A stretch of DNA of 64,000 bases, from assembly GCF_001465835.2 (NCBI RefSeq), contig NZ_CP013661.2, forward strand, positions 558,001 to 622,000, in the 5' to 3' direction. The position numbers and the translations under genes are program-made. Shown piece by piece: positions 12,532 to 21,478 of the stretch. Within the stretch, counting starts at the first letter, position 1. The number at the start of each line of letters is the position of its first letter. The DNA is from Planococcus kocurii. GTDB lineage: Bacteria > Bacillota > Bacilli > Bacillales_A > Planococcaceae. The notes under the pieces are model-generated. The model saw nothing but the letters and a program-made list of their open reading frames with translations. It searched no databases and was not told the DNA's origin.

Positions 12532-13845
12532 TTGAAGACTGAAAACATCGACTTATCCCCGTTCTATAAATTTGCTGGAGAGCACGTGGCTATTGGGATT
12601 CATGCCATAGATATGAAAGGTAAAACTATTTTATATAATAAAAAGATGCGTGAAATTGAAGGATTCGATTTCGAAGAACTTGCCGATCGTTCACTGCTTG
12701 AAATGTTTCGTTTTGATCAACATGAGAGTACGTTACTCCAAGTTTTGCAAAGTGGCACGCCTGTTTTCAACGTCAAACAAACGTATTGGAACCGAAAAGG
12801 GCAAGAAATTACGACGATAAATGATACTTACCCGGTAGTTGAGGGAGATGCATTAATTGGGGCAATCGAATTATCACGTGACGTCACTACACTTGAAAAA
12901 GTAATTTATCAACCTTTAAGAAAATACGATGAGCCTATTACCTTCTCGGCAATTACTGCTGTTTCTAAGAGTATGAGAAAAGTGATTGATACTGCCGAAA
13001 AAGCCGCTACCGCTAAATTACCTGTTCTTCTTGTAGGAGAATCAGGGACTGGTAAGGAACTAATTGCCGAGGCTATTCACTGGGCACAGTCTTCGGTTAG
13101 ACAGATGTATACGCTGTACTGCCATGGAACAGATGGTACCATCATCGATCAATTAGGCGAAGATATTAAACAAATGGGCGATGGAACGATTTACTGTGAA
13201 CGAATTGATTTGTTGCCTTTGTCTTTGCAAGAGCAGTTATTGACCATGGCTGAAGAACGTTCACGAGGAAATACCTATTTTATTGCGAGTGTTGGTGAAG
13301 ATCCGGTTGAATTGATTACTTCACACAAGTTGCTGAAGGATTTGTATTATTTCTTTTCGTCGATGACCATTAAAGTAGAACCGCTGCGTTCACGGAAAGA
13401 GGACATTTTGCCGTTTGTTGACGATTATTTTTCTCGTCACCGAATGAAAGTAGGTTCGGTTGTTCGCGGATTGGATTTAGAAGTGACTGATTTGCTTCAT
13501 GCTTATGACTGGCCAGGAAATTTAAAAGAACTTGAAGTGCTGCTCGATGAAATAACGTCGATGCTAACAACACAAGAAATTATAACTGTAGACATGCTGC
13601 CTTATCACTTTAAACTAAAGACCAATTTGAACGGCGCACAAAATCCTGAAGATTTTATTGTTCAATCCACCACAGAGTTGCTGCCACTTGAGGATTATTT
13701 GTTTGAAGCGGAAATGTATTATTTGCAAAAAGCGATGGATTTACATAGTGGCAATGTGACAAAAGCCGCTGCCGCTCTTGGCATGAGCCGTCAAAATTTG
13801 CAGTACCGTCTACGTAAAATCAAAAAAAATGAAGCACAGACATGA
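12532..13845 (+). CDS. RocR-like transcriptional regulator with degenerate AAA+ domain
   Basis: I choose the TTG at 12532, eight bases after GGAG, over the GTG at 12523 that overlaps the ribosome site; this gives 437 residues. Residues about 15-125 form a PAS-type sensor. A Walker A motif GESGTGKE lies near residue 168. The segment that should hold the GAFTGA sigma-54 contact loop is missing, and Walker B reads DGTIYCERID where family members have GGTLFLDEIG. A WPGNLKELE segment and a C-terminal Fis-type helix-turn-helix (VTKAAAALGMSRQNLQYRL) are intact. By position it should control rocA and arginine/ornithine use, but it cannot work as a normal sigma-54 activator and may act with the housekeeping sigma, as E. 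coli TyrR does. Confidence 0.8.
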   Translation: MKTENIDLSPFYKFAGEHVAIGIHAIDMKGKTILYNKKMREIEGFDFEELADRSLLEMFRFDQHESTLLQVLQSGTPVFNVKQTYWNRKGQEITTINDTYPVVEGDALIGAIELSRDVTTLEKVIYQPLRKYDEPITFSAITAVSKSMRKVIDTAEKAATAKLPVLLVGESGTGKELIAEAIHWAQSSVRQMYTLYCHGTDGTIIDQLGEDIKQMGDGTIYCERIDLLPLSLQEQLLTMAEERSRGNTYFIASVGEDPVELITSHKLLKDLYYFFSSMTIKVEPLRSRKEDILPFVDDYFSRHRMKVGSVVRGLDLEVTDLLHAYDWPGNLKELEVLLDEITSMLTTQEIITVDMLPYHFKLKTNLNGAQNPEDFIVQSTTELLPLEDYLFEAEMYYLQKAMDLHSGNVTKAAAALGMSRQNLQYRLRKIKKNEAQT

Positions 13846-13857
13846 TGTCTGTGCTTC
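13831..13857. terminator. Bidirectional terminator between the RocR-like gene and yugI
   Basis: The 12-base perfect inverted repeat GAAGCACAGACA flanks a TGA loop, with T-runs on both sides. The loop TGA is the stop codon of the regulator. Confidence 0.88.
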
Positions 13858-13869
13858 GTTTTTTGTTTA

Positions 13870-14247
13870 TTACTGTTGACCAGAACGCTTGATCCACTCT
13901 TCCATTTTTTCTTTCAAAGAGTTAAATCCTTCAGAATCACTTTCGTTCACATGTGACTGAAGAGATTGTTTTGGTTTTTCAGTTTTTTGAGCTGCTACTG
14001 GCTGCTCTTGAAGTGCGCGGATTGACAAGCTGATTTTTTTAGATTTTTCATCAACTTCCAATACTTTCACGTCAACTTCTTGTCCTACTGCCAAATACTC
14101 ACTAACTTCTTTTACGTAACCGTGAGTGATTTCTGAAATGTGGACCAAACCTTGTGTTTGATCGTCTAAAGCTACGAATGCGCCGTATGGCTGGATTCCT
14201 GTAACTTTACCTGAAACCTTATCGCCTGTTTGGTATGTTTTTGTCAT
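13870..14247 (-). CDS. yugI: S1-domain RNA-binding general stress protein 13 (YugI)
   Basis: The 125-residue protein has one S1 RNA-binding domain at residues about 7-76 (GDKVSGKVTGIQPYGAFVAL onward, with GLVHISEI), then a polar tail. Length and layout match B. subtilis YugI/GSP13, a ribosome-associated stress protein. It lies downstream of the large sigma4-like membrane protein gene on the same strand, separated by 86 bases, and ends at a terminator shared with the convergent regulator. Confidence 0.9.
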   Translation of the reverse strand: MTKTYQTGDKVSGKVTGIQPYGAFVALDDQTQGLVHISEITHGYVKEVSEYLAVGQEVDVKVLEVDEKSKKISLSIRALQEQPVAAQKTEKPKQSLQSHVNESDSEGFNSLKEKMEEWIKRSGQQ

Positions 14248-14333
14248 GTTTACCCGCTCCTAGTCATATCTAATTGTCCTGTACACCTATTGGCATCTGT
14301 ATATTATAGCACAACTATATGCTGGGAGCAAAA

Positions 14334-16943
14334 TCAGTATTCATTTATATTCGACATTCGCCAGCCATCTTTGGTTTTATCCATGTTAAACATTTCAGGA
14401 AACAGATTTTCCTGTGCCGTTGTATAGTATTGTATTTCCACTGTCCCTCCACGTCCCAGTGGATGATTTGGAGTAAAATGGCTCCTAAATGTCAATTGTG
14501 CCAATTCAGAAAATGGCCGGAAATTTTTCAATGCTAATAAATCGACAAACTCTTCATCAGTCAAATGGGTTTCTATCATCAATTTTTTCATCATTGGAAC
14601 GTCTTCATTTTCAACAGCCTTGAAAAACATGGCTGCAACTTCGGATGGCTTAGCCTCCGTTAGAAGTTGTGCTTGGAAATCAGTAGCAAACGATGCATAC
14701 AAAGACTCAACGGCTTGATTGAATTGTTGGTCTTCTCCTTGCAAATCGTAACTTTCATATTGGCGATAGTCGATTTGCCAAATTTGATCTTTTTCTGTAA
14801 CCAACAGTAGATCCAATTGTTCATCAAACTCATACATGTCAATTCCCGGATATATATAAACCTTGTCTTTTACTCTTTGTGTATATGAACTATTAGAAAG
14901 TTCAACCCATCTCGCTGTTTTCGTCAGCTCAGGAATTTTCCTCCACTCTTTAATGAATGTTTCAAGTGTTGGCTTTGACGGACTGTCCGCTAACAGGTGC
15001 CATTGCGTGGTTGCATCTTCTTGTTTGTTGGCATAGTGATACATAAACAAGACATCCAACGGCGATACACCTGATAAAAGCTGTAAATCATAGGACGCTT
15101 CAAATGATTCATACAAAGATTGGATGCGACTGTAATCAAAATCTTTCAAATCAACAAATTCGTCTTCAAGCTTTAAGTTGCCATTGGGTAATTTGTTGGC
15201 CAATTCGCCTGACTTTTCCATCGCTAACGCATCCATCACATGATGAAACTCTAATTCGTCATAGATTGTCGAAGTGGTCCAATCGCTCGCTTCCATTTCT
15301 TTTAAAATGGGCAGCATGATAAACGCCATCGGATTAGAAGAAGCGATACTATTCCAGGCAATTCGGTAATCCATTTTTACTTTTCCTTGCTCATCAAAGA
15401 CCGGCGAATTATCGCTGCCCTTAACTAATTGCCAAAAAATTTGCTGATAAGCAATTTCGATGCTACTTAACAAAGCCGAACTTGGTCCCTCTTCAAGCAA
15501 TGCCGCTTCCATAGCAAACAAATGATAAGGAATGCTTTCAAGAGGTAGCAAAAAACCACTATTATCAAAATAAGGTTCACTGCTAAGTAAATGCAAATAT
15601 TGCCCGGCGTGCAGATCTCCCATAATAGGTTGCTGTTGCGTAAGATTGTCGACATTTCGAACCGTTCTAAAATAACTATTTTTCGGGTGGGCAATTGGCG
15701 TTAAATTATATTCTGGTAATGCCTCTACAACTAAACGTAATTCTTCCGGATAACTACTAGCTTGTGCTAACAGTTTTTCGGGTGACAATTGATCCATCAC
15801 AATCGTTGACTCTAACTCTTGTTGGTATTTTAGGAGCAGGTTGTCTACAAACAAACGTAATTCATCCGTTTTCGCTGCATAATCCAATAAAAAACCTTCC
15901 GTTTCAGTGCTCAACATTGGGTTCGGACCAGCTAAAGAGTCAACCATTCCTCTCGGTGTTTCAATCTTCCTAAAAAGACGATCGACAACAACTTGCATGT
16001 GAATGGGATCGTCTTTTAATGACTTTTGCATGTTATCGCTGAAAACTCGCTCCATTTCAACGTCTGCCTGTTTAACGTATGCTAATTGTTCAAACTGTTG
16101 CGGCGTCATTCCTAAACGTTCGGGAGCTGTTTTCTTAATGGTGTCGTATTGCGACTGCCAATCCGTCATCATCTTATCAGTCACTATTTCAGATTGTTCG
16201 GGTTCTGTTGCGCCTGAAGTTTTTGCTTGTTGGTCGTTTACAGTAAAACTGATGCCGATGACGAGCGCTAGAAAAAGACCTGCAGTTCCAAGAAACATCG
16301 CTGATTTTTTGCCCAGTGGCTGCGGTGAGGAAGACGTTTTTACACTTTCCAGATTTAGTGTTTCTTCATCTGACCGCTGAATATCTAGTTCTATTGGTGA
16401 TAGTGGGACAAAACGTTGATAAGATTTCTGGAGCATGGTCAACCTTTGCACCAATTGCGTTTCATTTAAATTCATCGTAAGCCGAATCGTATGCAGTCCC
16501 TCATCAATAGCTTGCTGTACTTGTTGCTCTGAAATCTCTAGTATGGTCGCTATGTCACGAGGCGAAAAATGATGAAAATAAAATAAAACGATAGGCACTC
16601 GCTGAAGCGGTAGTAATTTTTGTAATTCGTCGTGCAGTTCTTGATCTTCTTGAAAACTAAGAATCATCGGAAGATCCGTGCTTTCAACTCGAATTGGCTG
16701 TATTGAAACGCGCTGAATCAGTAACTGATAAAGTTGGATTTTTGCTTGTTCCGGCGTAAGTTGTCCAAGGTGTTTTTGCAGTTCTAGCAAACTAGTTTGT
16801 TGGAATTCTGGCAGTTTCGGGGAGCGGACACCCAATTGATAAGCAAAGCGGCCCATGTCAGGAAAAGCACTCTCAACCCAACAATAAAGCGAGGCTGTAT
16901 CCCCTTTTTGAGCTTGTCTAAAATGATCGTTTGCGGAAGTCAT
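14334..16943 (-). CDS. Large membrane protein with N-terminal sigma-70 region 4-like domain
   Basis: I take the ATG at 16943, seven bases after GAGGAG, giving 869 residues. A GTG two codons upstream touches the ribosome site. Residues about 105-157 look like sigma region 4 of ECF sigma factors (LPLQRVPIVLFYFHHFSP, then DIATILEISEQQVQQAI, a helix-turn-helix). A recognisable region 2 is not seen. A polar linker is followed by one membrane helix at about 214-234 (MFLGTAGLFLALVIGISFTV). The remaining roughly 630 residues are acidic and extracellular. Two similar segments of about 105 residues near the C-terminus (from about 625 and 765) look like tandem NTF2-like/DUF4878-type domains, each starting P-x-[DE]-V and ending with a W-x-[IM]-[DS] strand. 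The function is unknown. It could be a DNA- or RNA polymerase-binding membrane sensor. Confidence 0.7.
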   Translation of the reverse strand: MTSANDHFRQAQKGDTASLYCWVESAFPDMGRFAYQLGVRSPKLPEFQQTSLLELQKHLGQLTPEQAKIQLYQLLIQRVSIQPIRVESTDLPMILSFQEDQELHDELQKLLPLQRVPIVLFYFHHFSPRDIATILEISEQQVQQAIDEGLHTIRLTMNLNETQLVQRLTMLQKSYQRFVPLSPIELDIQRSDEETLNLESVKTSSSPQPLGKKSAMFLGTAGLFLALVIGISFTVNDQQAKTSGATEPEQSEIVTDKMMTDWQSQYDTIKKTAPERLGMTPQQFEQLAYVKQADVEMERVFSDNMQKSLKDDPIHMQVVVDRLFRKIETPRGMVDSLAGPNPMLSTETEGFLLDYAAKTDELRLFVDNLLLKYQQELESTIVMDQLSPEKLLAQASSYPEELRLVVEALPEYNLTPIAHPKNSYFRTVRNVDNLTQQQPIMGDLHAGQYLHLLSSEPYFDNSGFLLPLESIPYHLFAMEAALLEEGPSSALLSSIEIAYQQIFWQLVKGSDNSPVFDEQGKVKMDYRIAWNSIASSNPMAFIMLPILKEMEASDWTTSTIYDELEFHHVMDALAMEKSGELANKLPNGNLKLEDEFVDLKDFDYSRIQSLYESFEASYDLQLLSGVSPLDVLFMYHYANKQEDATTQWHLLADSPSKPTLETFIKEWRKIPELTKTARWVELSNSSYTQRVKDKVYIYPGIDMYEFDEQLDLLLVTEKDQIWQIDYRQYESYDLQGEDQQFNQAVESLYASFATDFQAQLLTEAKPSEVAAMFFKAVENEDVPMMKKLMIETHLTDEEFVDLLALKNFRPFSELAQLTFRSHFTPNHPLGRGGTVEIQYYTTAQENLFPEMFNMDKTKDGWRMSNINEY

Positions 16944-17094
16944 TGCCACACTCCTCGTATAGTTGGAATAATCACTTTTTTACTAATTCTTGTTTATTAT
17001 ACGACTCTTCCTACAAAACGTTTCAAATACTGCTATTTTTTTTTGTGTAGCTCGTGTAAAATGAGGAAATCTATATGAGATAGGAGTGACGAAT

Positions 17095-18429
17095 TTGGAA
17101 AAACGCGATCAATGGAGCTCTAAGCTAGGCTTTATCTTAGCGGCAGCAGGAAGTGCTATTGGCTTAGGAGCTATTTGGAAGTTCCCATACGAAACTGGCG
17201 CAAATGGTGGCAGTGTTTTTATTCTGCTGTTCATTATAAGTACGATCGCAATTGGATTACCGATTCTACTCGCTGAATTTGTCATTGGCCGCAGAGGTCA
17301 GGCTGATGCGGTCACCGGATTGAAAAAACAAGCCCCTGGCAAGCCTTGGTATTTAATCGGCTGGTCTGGATTTATCTTTTCGTTCCTCATTTTGTCTTTT
17401 TACAGCGTTGTGGGCGGCTGGGTATTGTCTTACCTAGGTCGTTCTATTCTATTCCAATTGTCTGATCTGGGGGACAACGAATTTGCAGAACTTTTCACAG
17501 GCATTATTACAAATCCATGGGAAGTGCTGCTTGCACAAGCTGCCTTTATGGGATTGACGGTGTGGATTGTACAAGGCGGCATTAAAGGAGGCATCGAGCG
17601 TGCTAGCAAAATTATGATGCCTGCTCTATTGATCTTCTTTGTAGTACTCATGATTCGGTCGTTGACACTTGATGGTGCGATGGAAGGTGTACGCTTTATG
17701 TTCGTTCCAGACTGGTCTTTCTTTAACTTTGAAACGGCATTGGTGGCACTCGGTCAAGCCTTTTTCTCACTAAGTGTCGGTGTGGCAGGAATGATTACTT
17801 ATTCATCCTACTTATCGAAATCAGAAAATCTGACACGCTCTTCTATTAGTGTTGTGTCATTGAATATCGTTATCTCAATTATGGCGGGATTGATTATCTT
17901 CCCAGCTGTTTTCTCTTTAGGCTATACACCCGACCAAGGACCAGGGCTAGTATTTATCATTCTGCCTGCGATTTTCGATCAATTGTTTATGGGACAATTT
18001 TTAATGATCATTTTCTTTATTCTGTTGTTGTTTGCAACATTAACCTCTTCTATTTCCATGCTAGAGATTACCGTTTCCATTGGCGTCAAAAACAAATATG
18101 ATCGCCGTCGTCGTGTTGCGCTAATTTTTGGCTTAATGATTTTCATCGTCGGAATTCCAAGTGCTTTGTCGTTTGGCGTTATGCCGCAAGAAGTTTTCTT
18201 CGGTTTCACATTTTTTGACTTCGTCGATACCTTGACTAACCGAATCGGATTGCCCTTAGGCGCTCTATTCACTGCATTATTTGCAGGTTATGTTTTGACA
18301 AAAGAAGACGTCCATAACGAACTTCCGCAACAAAAACTATGGGTCGATATCTGGCGAGTAGTAGTTCGCTATATCGCACCGATCGCTATTATTGTTGTTT
18401 TCATTCAAGGAATTATTGCCATTTTTTGA
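17095..18429 (+). CDS. Sodium-dependent NSS (SNF) family transporter
   Basis: The TTG at 17095 lies eight bases after GGAG and gives the typical start MEKRDQWSSKLGF. The GTG at 17086 lies inside the ribosome site. The 444-residue protein has about eleven membrane helices. Helix 1 shows the sodium/substrate motif AAAGSAIGLGAIWKFPY, where most family members have GNIWRFPY. Bacterial members import amino acids with sodium; the substrate here is unknown. The gene is divergent from the sigma4-like membrane protein gene, sharing a roughly 150-base region. Confidence 0.88.
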   Translation: MEKRDQWSSKLGFILAAAGSAIGLGAIWKFPYETGANGGSVFILLFIISTIAIGLPILLAEFVIGRRGQADAVTGLKKQAPGKPWYLIGWSGFIFSFLILSFYSVVGGWVLSYLGRSILFQLSDLGDNEFAELFTGIITNPWEVLLAQAAFMGLTVWIVQGGIKGGIERASKIMMPALLIFFVVLMIRSLTLDGAMEGVRFMFVPDWSFFNFETALVALGQAFFSLSVGVAGMITYSSYLSKSENLTRSSISVVSLNIVISIMAGLIIFPAVFSLGYTPDQGPGLVFIILPAIFDQLFMGQFLMIIFFILLLFATLTSSISMLEITVSIGVKNKYDRRRRVALIFGLMIFIVGIPSALSFGVMPQEVFFGFTFFDFVDTLTNRIGLPLGALFTALFAGYVLTKEDVHNELPQQKLWVDIWRVVVRYIAPIAIIVVFIQGIIAIF

Positions 18430-18534
18430 CTCAGCTGTTTGAAAAATGCCACAACTTGTCCTATCGAAAGTTTTCACGACATGATAGTATATAACTTATA
18501 GAAGAAAGTTTCTTATGAGAAGGAGTGCATGATT

Positions 18535-18747
18535 ATGAAAAACGACTTACACGCTCAATTAAAAGCGCTTCGCGAAGAACGCGGGCTATCATTAGACGAA
18601 CTGGCTTTAAAAACAAGAATTGGTGTTGCTAAACTGCAAGCCTATGAAAGTGGCGAAGAAGTACCATCAACTCAAACAATCATGATTCTTTCAAATGCAT
18701 TAGAAGTTCCTGCTTCTAATTTAGTAGACGGATTAGAATCGAACTAA
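18535..18747 (+). CDS. Small XRE-family helix-turn-helix regulator
   Basis: The ATG at 18535 lies nine bases after AAGGAG and gives 70 residues. An upstream ATG is only three bases from it. Nearly the whole protein is one XRE/Cro-type helix-turn-helix (residues about 7-60: LKALREERGLSLDELALKTR, then a recognition segment with LQAYESGEEVPS). No other domain is present. The target is unknown. It is a single-gene unit closed by a long perfect terminator. Confidence 0.85.
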   Translation: MKNDLHAQLKALREERGLSLDELALKTRIGVAKLQAYESGEEVPSTQTIMILSNALEVPASNLVDGLESN

Positions 18748-18798
18748 AACAAGAAAAGAGCTTTCAGCGAATTCCGCTGAAAGCTCTTTTCTTGTTTT
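18746..18798. terminator. Bidirectional terminator between the XRE gene and yugE
   Basis: A 24-base perfect inverted repeat with the arm ending AAAGAGCTTTCAGCG surrounds a five-base AATTC loop. It separates two convergent genes. Confidence 0.9.
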
Positions 18799-19057
18799 AA
18801 ATAATGTGTTTGGCTTCGTATTTAACTGCAAGCAGTTTGTAAGAAATGTCCACACATTGTTCTAACGGAATCCATTTTCCAAACGACAATTCGTAGCTAG
18901 TTTGAATTGTTTTTGCGAGATCTGAAGGATGGTCTAAAACCTGCAATTGAGCAACGACATCTCCAATTTCTTTACCATATAATTCGGAGCCAATAGCAAA
19001 AGGATCCCAATACTTCATGATTGCAACCGCTCTTCTGTTCATTTCACTCGTGTCCAT
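18797..19057 (-). CDS. yugE: DUF1871 family protein (YugE-like)
   Basis: The 86-residue soluble protein has the family pattern: an N-terminal helix with a WDPF motif (MKYWDPFAIG), then an acidic helical remainder. It matches small proteins of the B. subtilis YugE type in size and in the conserved YWDPF...Y...E-[IV] pattern. The location between yugI and mrp agrees with B. subtilis gene order. Biochemical function is not known. Confidence 0.75.
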   Translation of the reverse strand: MDTSEMNRRAVAIMKYWDPFAIGSELYGKEIGDVVAQLQVLDHPSDLAKTIQTSYELSFGKWIPLEQCVDISYKLLAVKYEAKHII

Positions 19058-19158
19058 TTGTCTTCACCTGACATTTCTCTATTGTTAAGGGCTATAATAG
19101 CACATAAACAGAAAAAGAAAAGCAGGAAAAACCGATTAGACCGTTTTTCGATGCTCTC

Positions 19159-19854
19159 TTATTGCTGAAGAATTTCAATAGAGTCGATGGTCACATCTGT
19201 AACTGGCTTTTCAGCTTCGGTTTCAACTGCTGCGATGGCGTCTACTACATCCATTCCTTCAATCACTTGACCGAATACGGTGTGTTTGCCATCAAGCCAA
19301 GGCGTGCCTCCTTGTTCTAGGTAAGCGTCTTTAACTTCCTGCGGGTATTCGGTTGCAAACATATCCGCTGTTACTTCTGGTGCTTGGACAATGAAAAACT
19401 GGCTGCCATTCGTGCCCGGTCCTCCGTTAGCCATCGATAAAGCTCCCCGAATATTAAACAGATGGTCATTAAACTCGTCTTCAAACGGCGCTCCATAAAT
19501 ACTTTCACCACCGCCACCTGTACCCGTCGGATCTCCTGTTTGCAACATGAAATTTTCAATGACTCGGTGGAAAGTCAGACCGTCGTAATAGCCTTCTTCT
19601 GCATGTGTCAAAAAGTTTTCCACTGCTTTTGGTGCAATGTCCGGAAACAGTTTGATTTGCATAGCGCCCATGGACGTAGTCACTTCAACAAGCGCTTCGT
19701 TGTCTGCAACTTCTGTTGATAATTGCGGATAGCCGTCCACTTCCACTTTCGCACTTTCGGTTGTTGTTGTTGTTGTTGTTTCCTGTTCTTCTTGTCCTGA
19801 GCATGCACTTAGGAACAACGCTAATAAAACTGGTGCCACAATTATTTTTTCCAT
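19159..19854 (-). CDS. Cyclophilin-type peptidyl-prolyl isomerase lipoprotein
   Basis: I take the ATG at 19854, with GGGGTGA five to six bases before it; an in-frame GTG sits inside that site. The 231-residue product begins with a lipoprotein signal peptide and lipobox LSAC. A threonine-rich linker encoded by seven perfect trinucleotide repeats follows. A cyclophilin domain covers about residues 50-230, with motifs [19 protein letters not shown] and NGSQFFIV. It should catalyse proline isomerisation in exported proteins at the outer face of the membrane. Confidence 0.9.
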   Translation of the reverse strand: MEKIIVAPVLLALFLSACSGQEEQETTTTTTTESAKVEVDGYPQLSTEVADNEALVEVTTSMGAMQIKLFPDIAPKAVENFLTHAEEGYYDGLTFHRVIENFMLQTGDPTGTGGGGESIYGAPFEDEFNDHLFNIRGALSMANGGPGTNGSQFFIVQAPEVTADMFATEYPQEVKDAYLEQGGTPWLDGKHTVFGQVIEGMDVVDAIAAVETEAEKPVTDVTIDSIEILQQ

Positions 19855-20038
19855 CTTTTTCACCCCGCTTTATTTTAGCATAGTTTCATTCAACAAAAGA
19901 ACTCGCTTTGTAAGCGAATAGCGTATACTGACAGGAGACAGAACAGTTTGAATTAATCAATAAAACCTAGCTCTTTCTTCGTGTAACGAAGTATTATATA
20001 ATGAGAACAGATGCTTCGTTCAGAAAGAAGGGTTCTTT

Positions 20039-21271
20039 ATGGACACTCAGAAAAAGAATTTCTTTATTATTATGTTCACTAACTTTTTAGTAGCTGGTAG
20101 CACTACCATGATTATGCCATTCTTATCTCTTTATATTGAATCACTCGGGAATTTCACAGATGAATATGTGCAACGTTGGTCTGGTCTAGTCTTTGGCGTT
20201 ACGTTCGTTGCGGCTTTGATCATGTCGCCCATTTGGGGACGCATTGCTGATAAATACGGCTTTAAGCCTATTTTAATCATTAACGGCTTTGGTATTGCCA
20301 TCAGTATTTTCTTAATGGGAACCGCTGATTCCGTCTCAGAACTGTTTATGATTCGTTTGTTCATGGGTGTAGTAACTGGATTTATCCCGACTTCCTTGGC
20401 TTTTGTCAGCTCTCAAACTTCCAAAGAGACAGCAGGGAAAACTCTCGGCACGCTTCAAATGGGCAGTGTATCCGGCACATTGTTCGGTCCAGTTCTCGGC
20501 GGCTTAATGGCAGATGCTTTTGGTTTTAAATATACATTCTTGATTACAGCTACTGTCATTACCATCGCTGCATTGTTTGTCGTGTTTGGCTTGCATGAAG
20601 TTAAACGACTGAAAGTAAAAGGTGCTCACGTTTACGCACCGAAAACAATCGTCAGCGGAATTTTAAATCACCGTTTAATGCTCAACGTTATGATCATCAC
20701 AGCATTGATTCAAATTGGGAATTTCAGCATTCAGCCTTTGTTATCGCTGTATGTGGCAGAACTAACAGAAGGAAGTACGCAAGTCGCTTTTCTAGCGGGT
20801 ATTACTTTCAGTGCCACTGGCGTAGGGAACCTTCTTTTTGCTCGGCGCTGGGGACGACTAGGCGATTCTATCGGTTACGAGAAGGTATTAGGTTTTCTAC
20901 TTTTGCTGTCTTTTATCTTTATCATCCCGCAAGCTTTTGTCACAGAACTTTGGCAACTCATCATTTTGCGGTTGTTCTTCGGAATGGCAGTTGGCGGAAT
21001 GATTCCAACGACAACTGCTTTAATGCGTCGGGAAGCTCCAATTGAAATTCAAGGAGAAATAATGGGTTACAATACGAGCTTCCGCTTTCTTGGAAACATT
21101 ATCGGCCCAATGTTCGGTGGGATTATCAGCGGTGTGATTGGCATCTCTTCTGTCTTCATCGTAACGGGCGTGTTGTTTATCTTTGCATTCATCTTTCTAC
21201 GGTCTACATTAGCAAAACCGCAGCAAGATTTTGAAGACGTCCTGCTCGAACAAGAATTAAAAAATACGTAA
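20039..21271 (+). CDS. MFS multidrug-type efflux transporter
   Basis: The 410-residue protein has twelve predicted membrane helices. The cytoplasmic loop 2-3 motif A appears as GRIADKYGFKP, and motif C-like G-P-V-L-G-G (GPVLGGLMAD) lies in helix 5. These point to a drug:H+ antiporter related to the YfmO/NorA-type families. The substrate is unknown. It is a single-gene unit with its own terminator, just upstream of the mrp operon. Confidence 0.85.
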   Translation: MDTQKKNFFIIMFTNFLVAGSTTMIMPFLSLYIESLGNFTDEYVQRWSGLVFGVTFVAALIMSPIWGRIADKYGFKPILIINGFGIAISIFLMGTADSVSELFMIRLFMGVVTGFIPTSLAFVSSQTSKETAGKTLGTLQMGSVSGTLFGPVLGGLMADAFGFKYTFLITATVITIAALFVVFGLHEVKRLKVKGAHVYAPKTIVSGILNHRLMLNVMIITALIQIGNFSIQPLLSLYVAELTEGSTQVAFLAGITFSATGVGNLLFARRWGRLGDSIGYEKVLGFLLLLSFIFIIPQAFVTELWQLIILRLFFGMAVGGMIPTTTALMRREAPIEIQGEIMGYNTSFRFLGNIIGPMFGGIISGVIGISSVFIVTGVLFIFAFIFLRSTLAKPQQDFEDVLLEQELKNT

Positions 21272-21298
21272 ACCAGGTTTCTACTAGAAAACCTGGTT
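21270..21298 (+). terminator. Terminator of the MFS gene
   Basis: The inverted repeat AAACCAGGTTT-N7-AAACCTGGTTT is followed by a T-run. Confidence 0.85.
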
Positions 21299-21404
21299 TT
21301 TTTGTGTCTTTTTTTGATTTCACAAAATTAACTTAATTGGCTTTCTTCCTATTTCTAAAGTTTGCAAAAAGTAAAGCTGATCTTGGTCCATTAGTAGACG
21401 GGCG

Positions 21405-21433
21405 GTGCAAATCCACTCGATTTGCGTTATAAT
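21405..21433 (+). promoter_or_regulatory. Candidate mrp operon promoter
   Basis: A perfect -10 TATAAT (21428-21433) has a weak -35 GTGCAA 17 bases upstream, about 45 bases before the mrpA start codon. The position is right for the operon promoter. Confidence 0.5.
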
Positions 21434-21478
21434 TTCTAATTAGAAACTCATCACGTTTATGCTGGAAGGAGGATTCAT

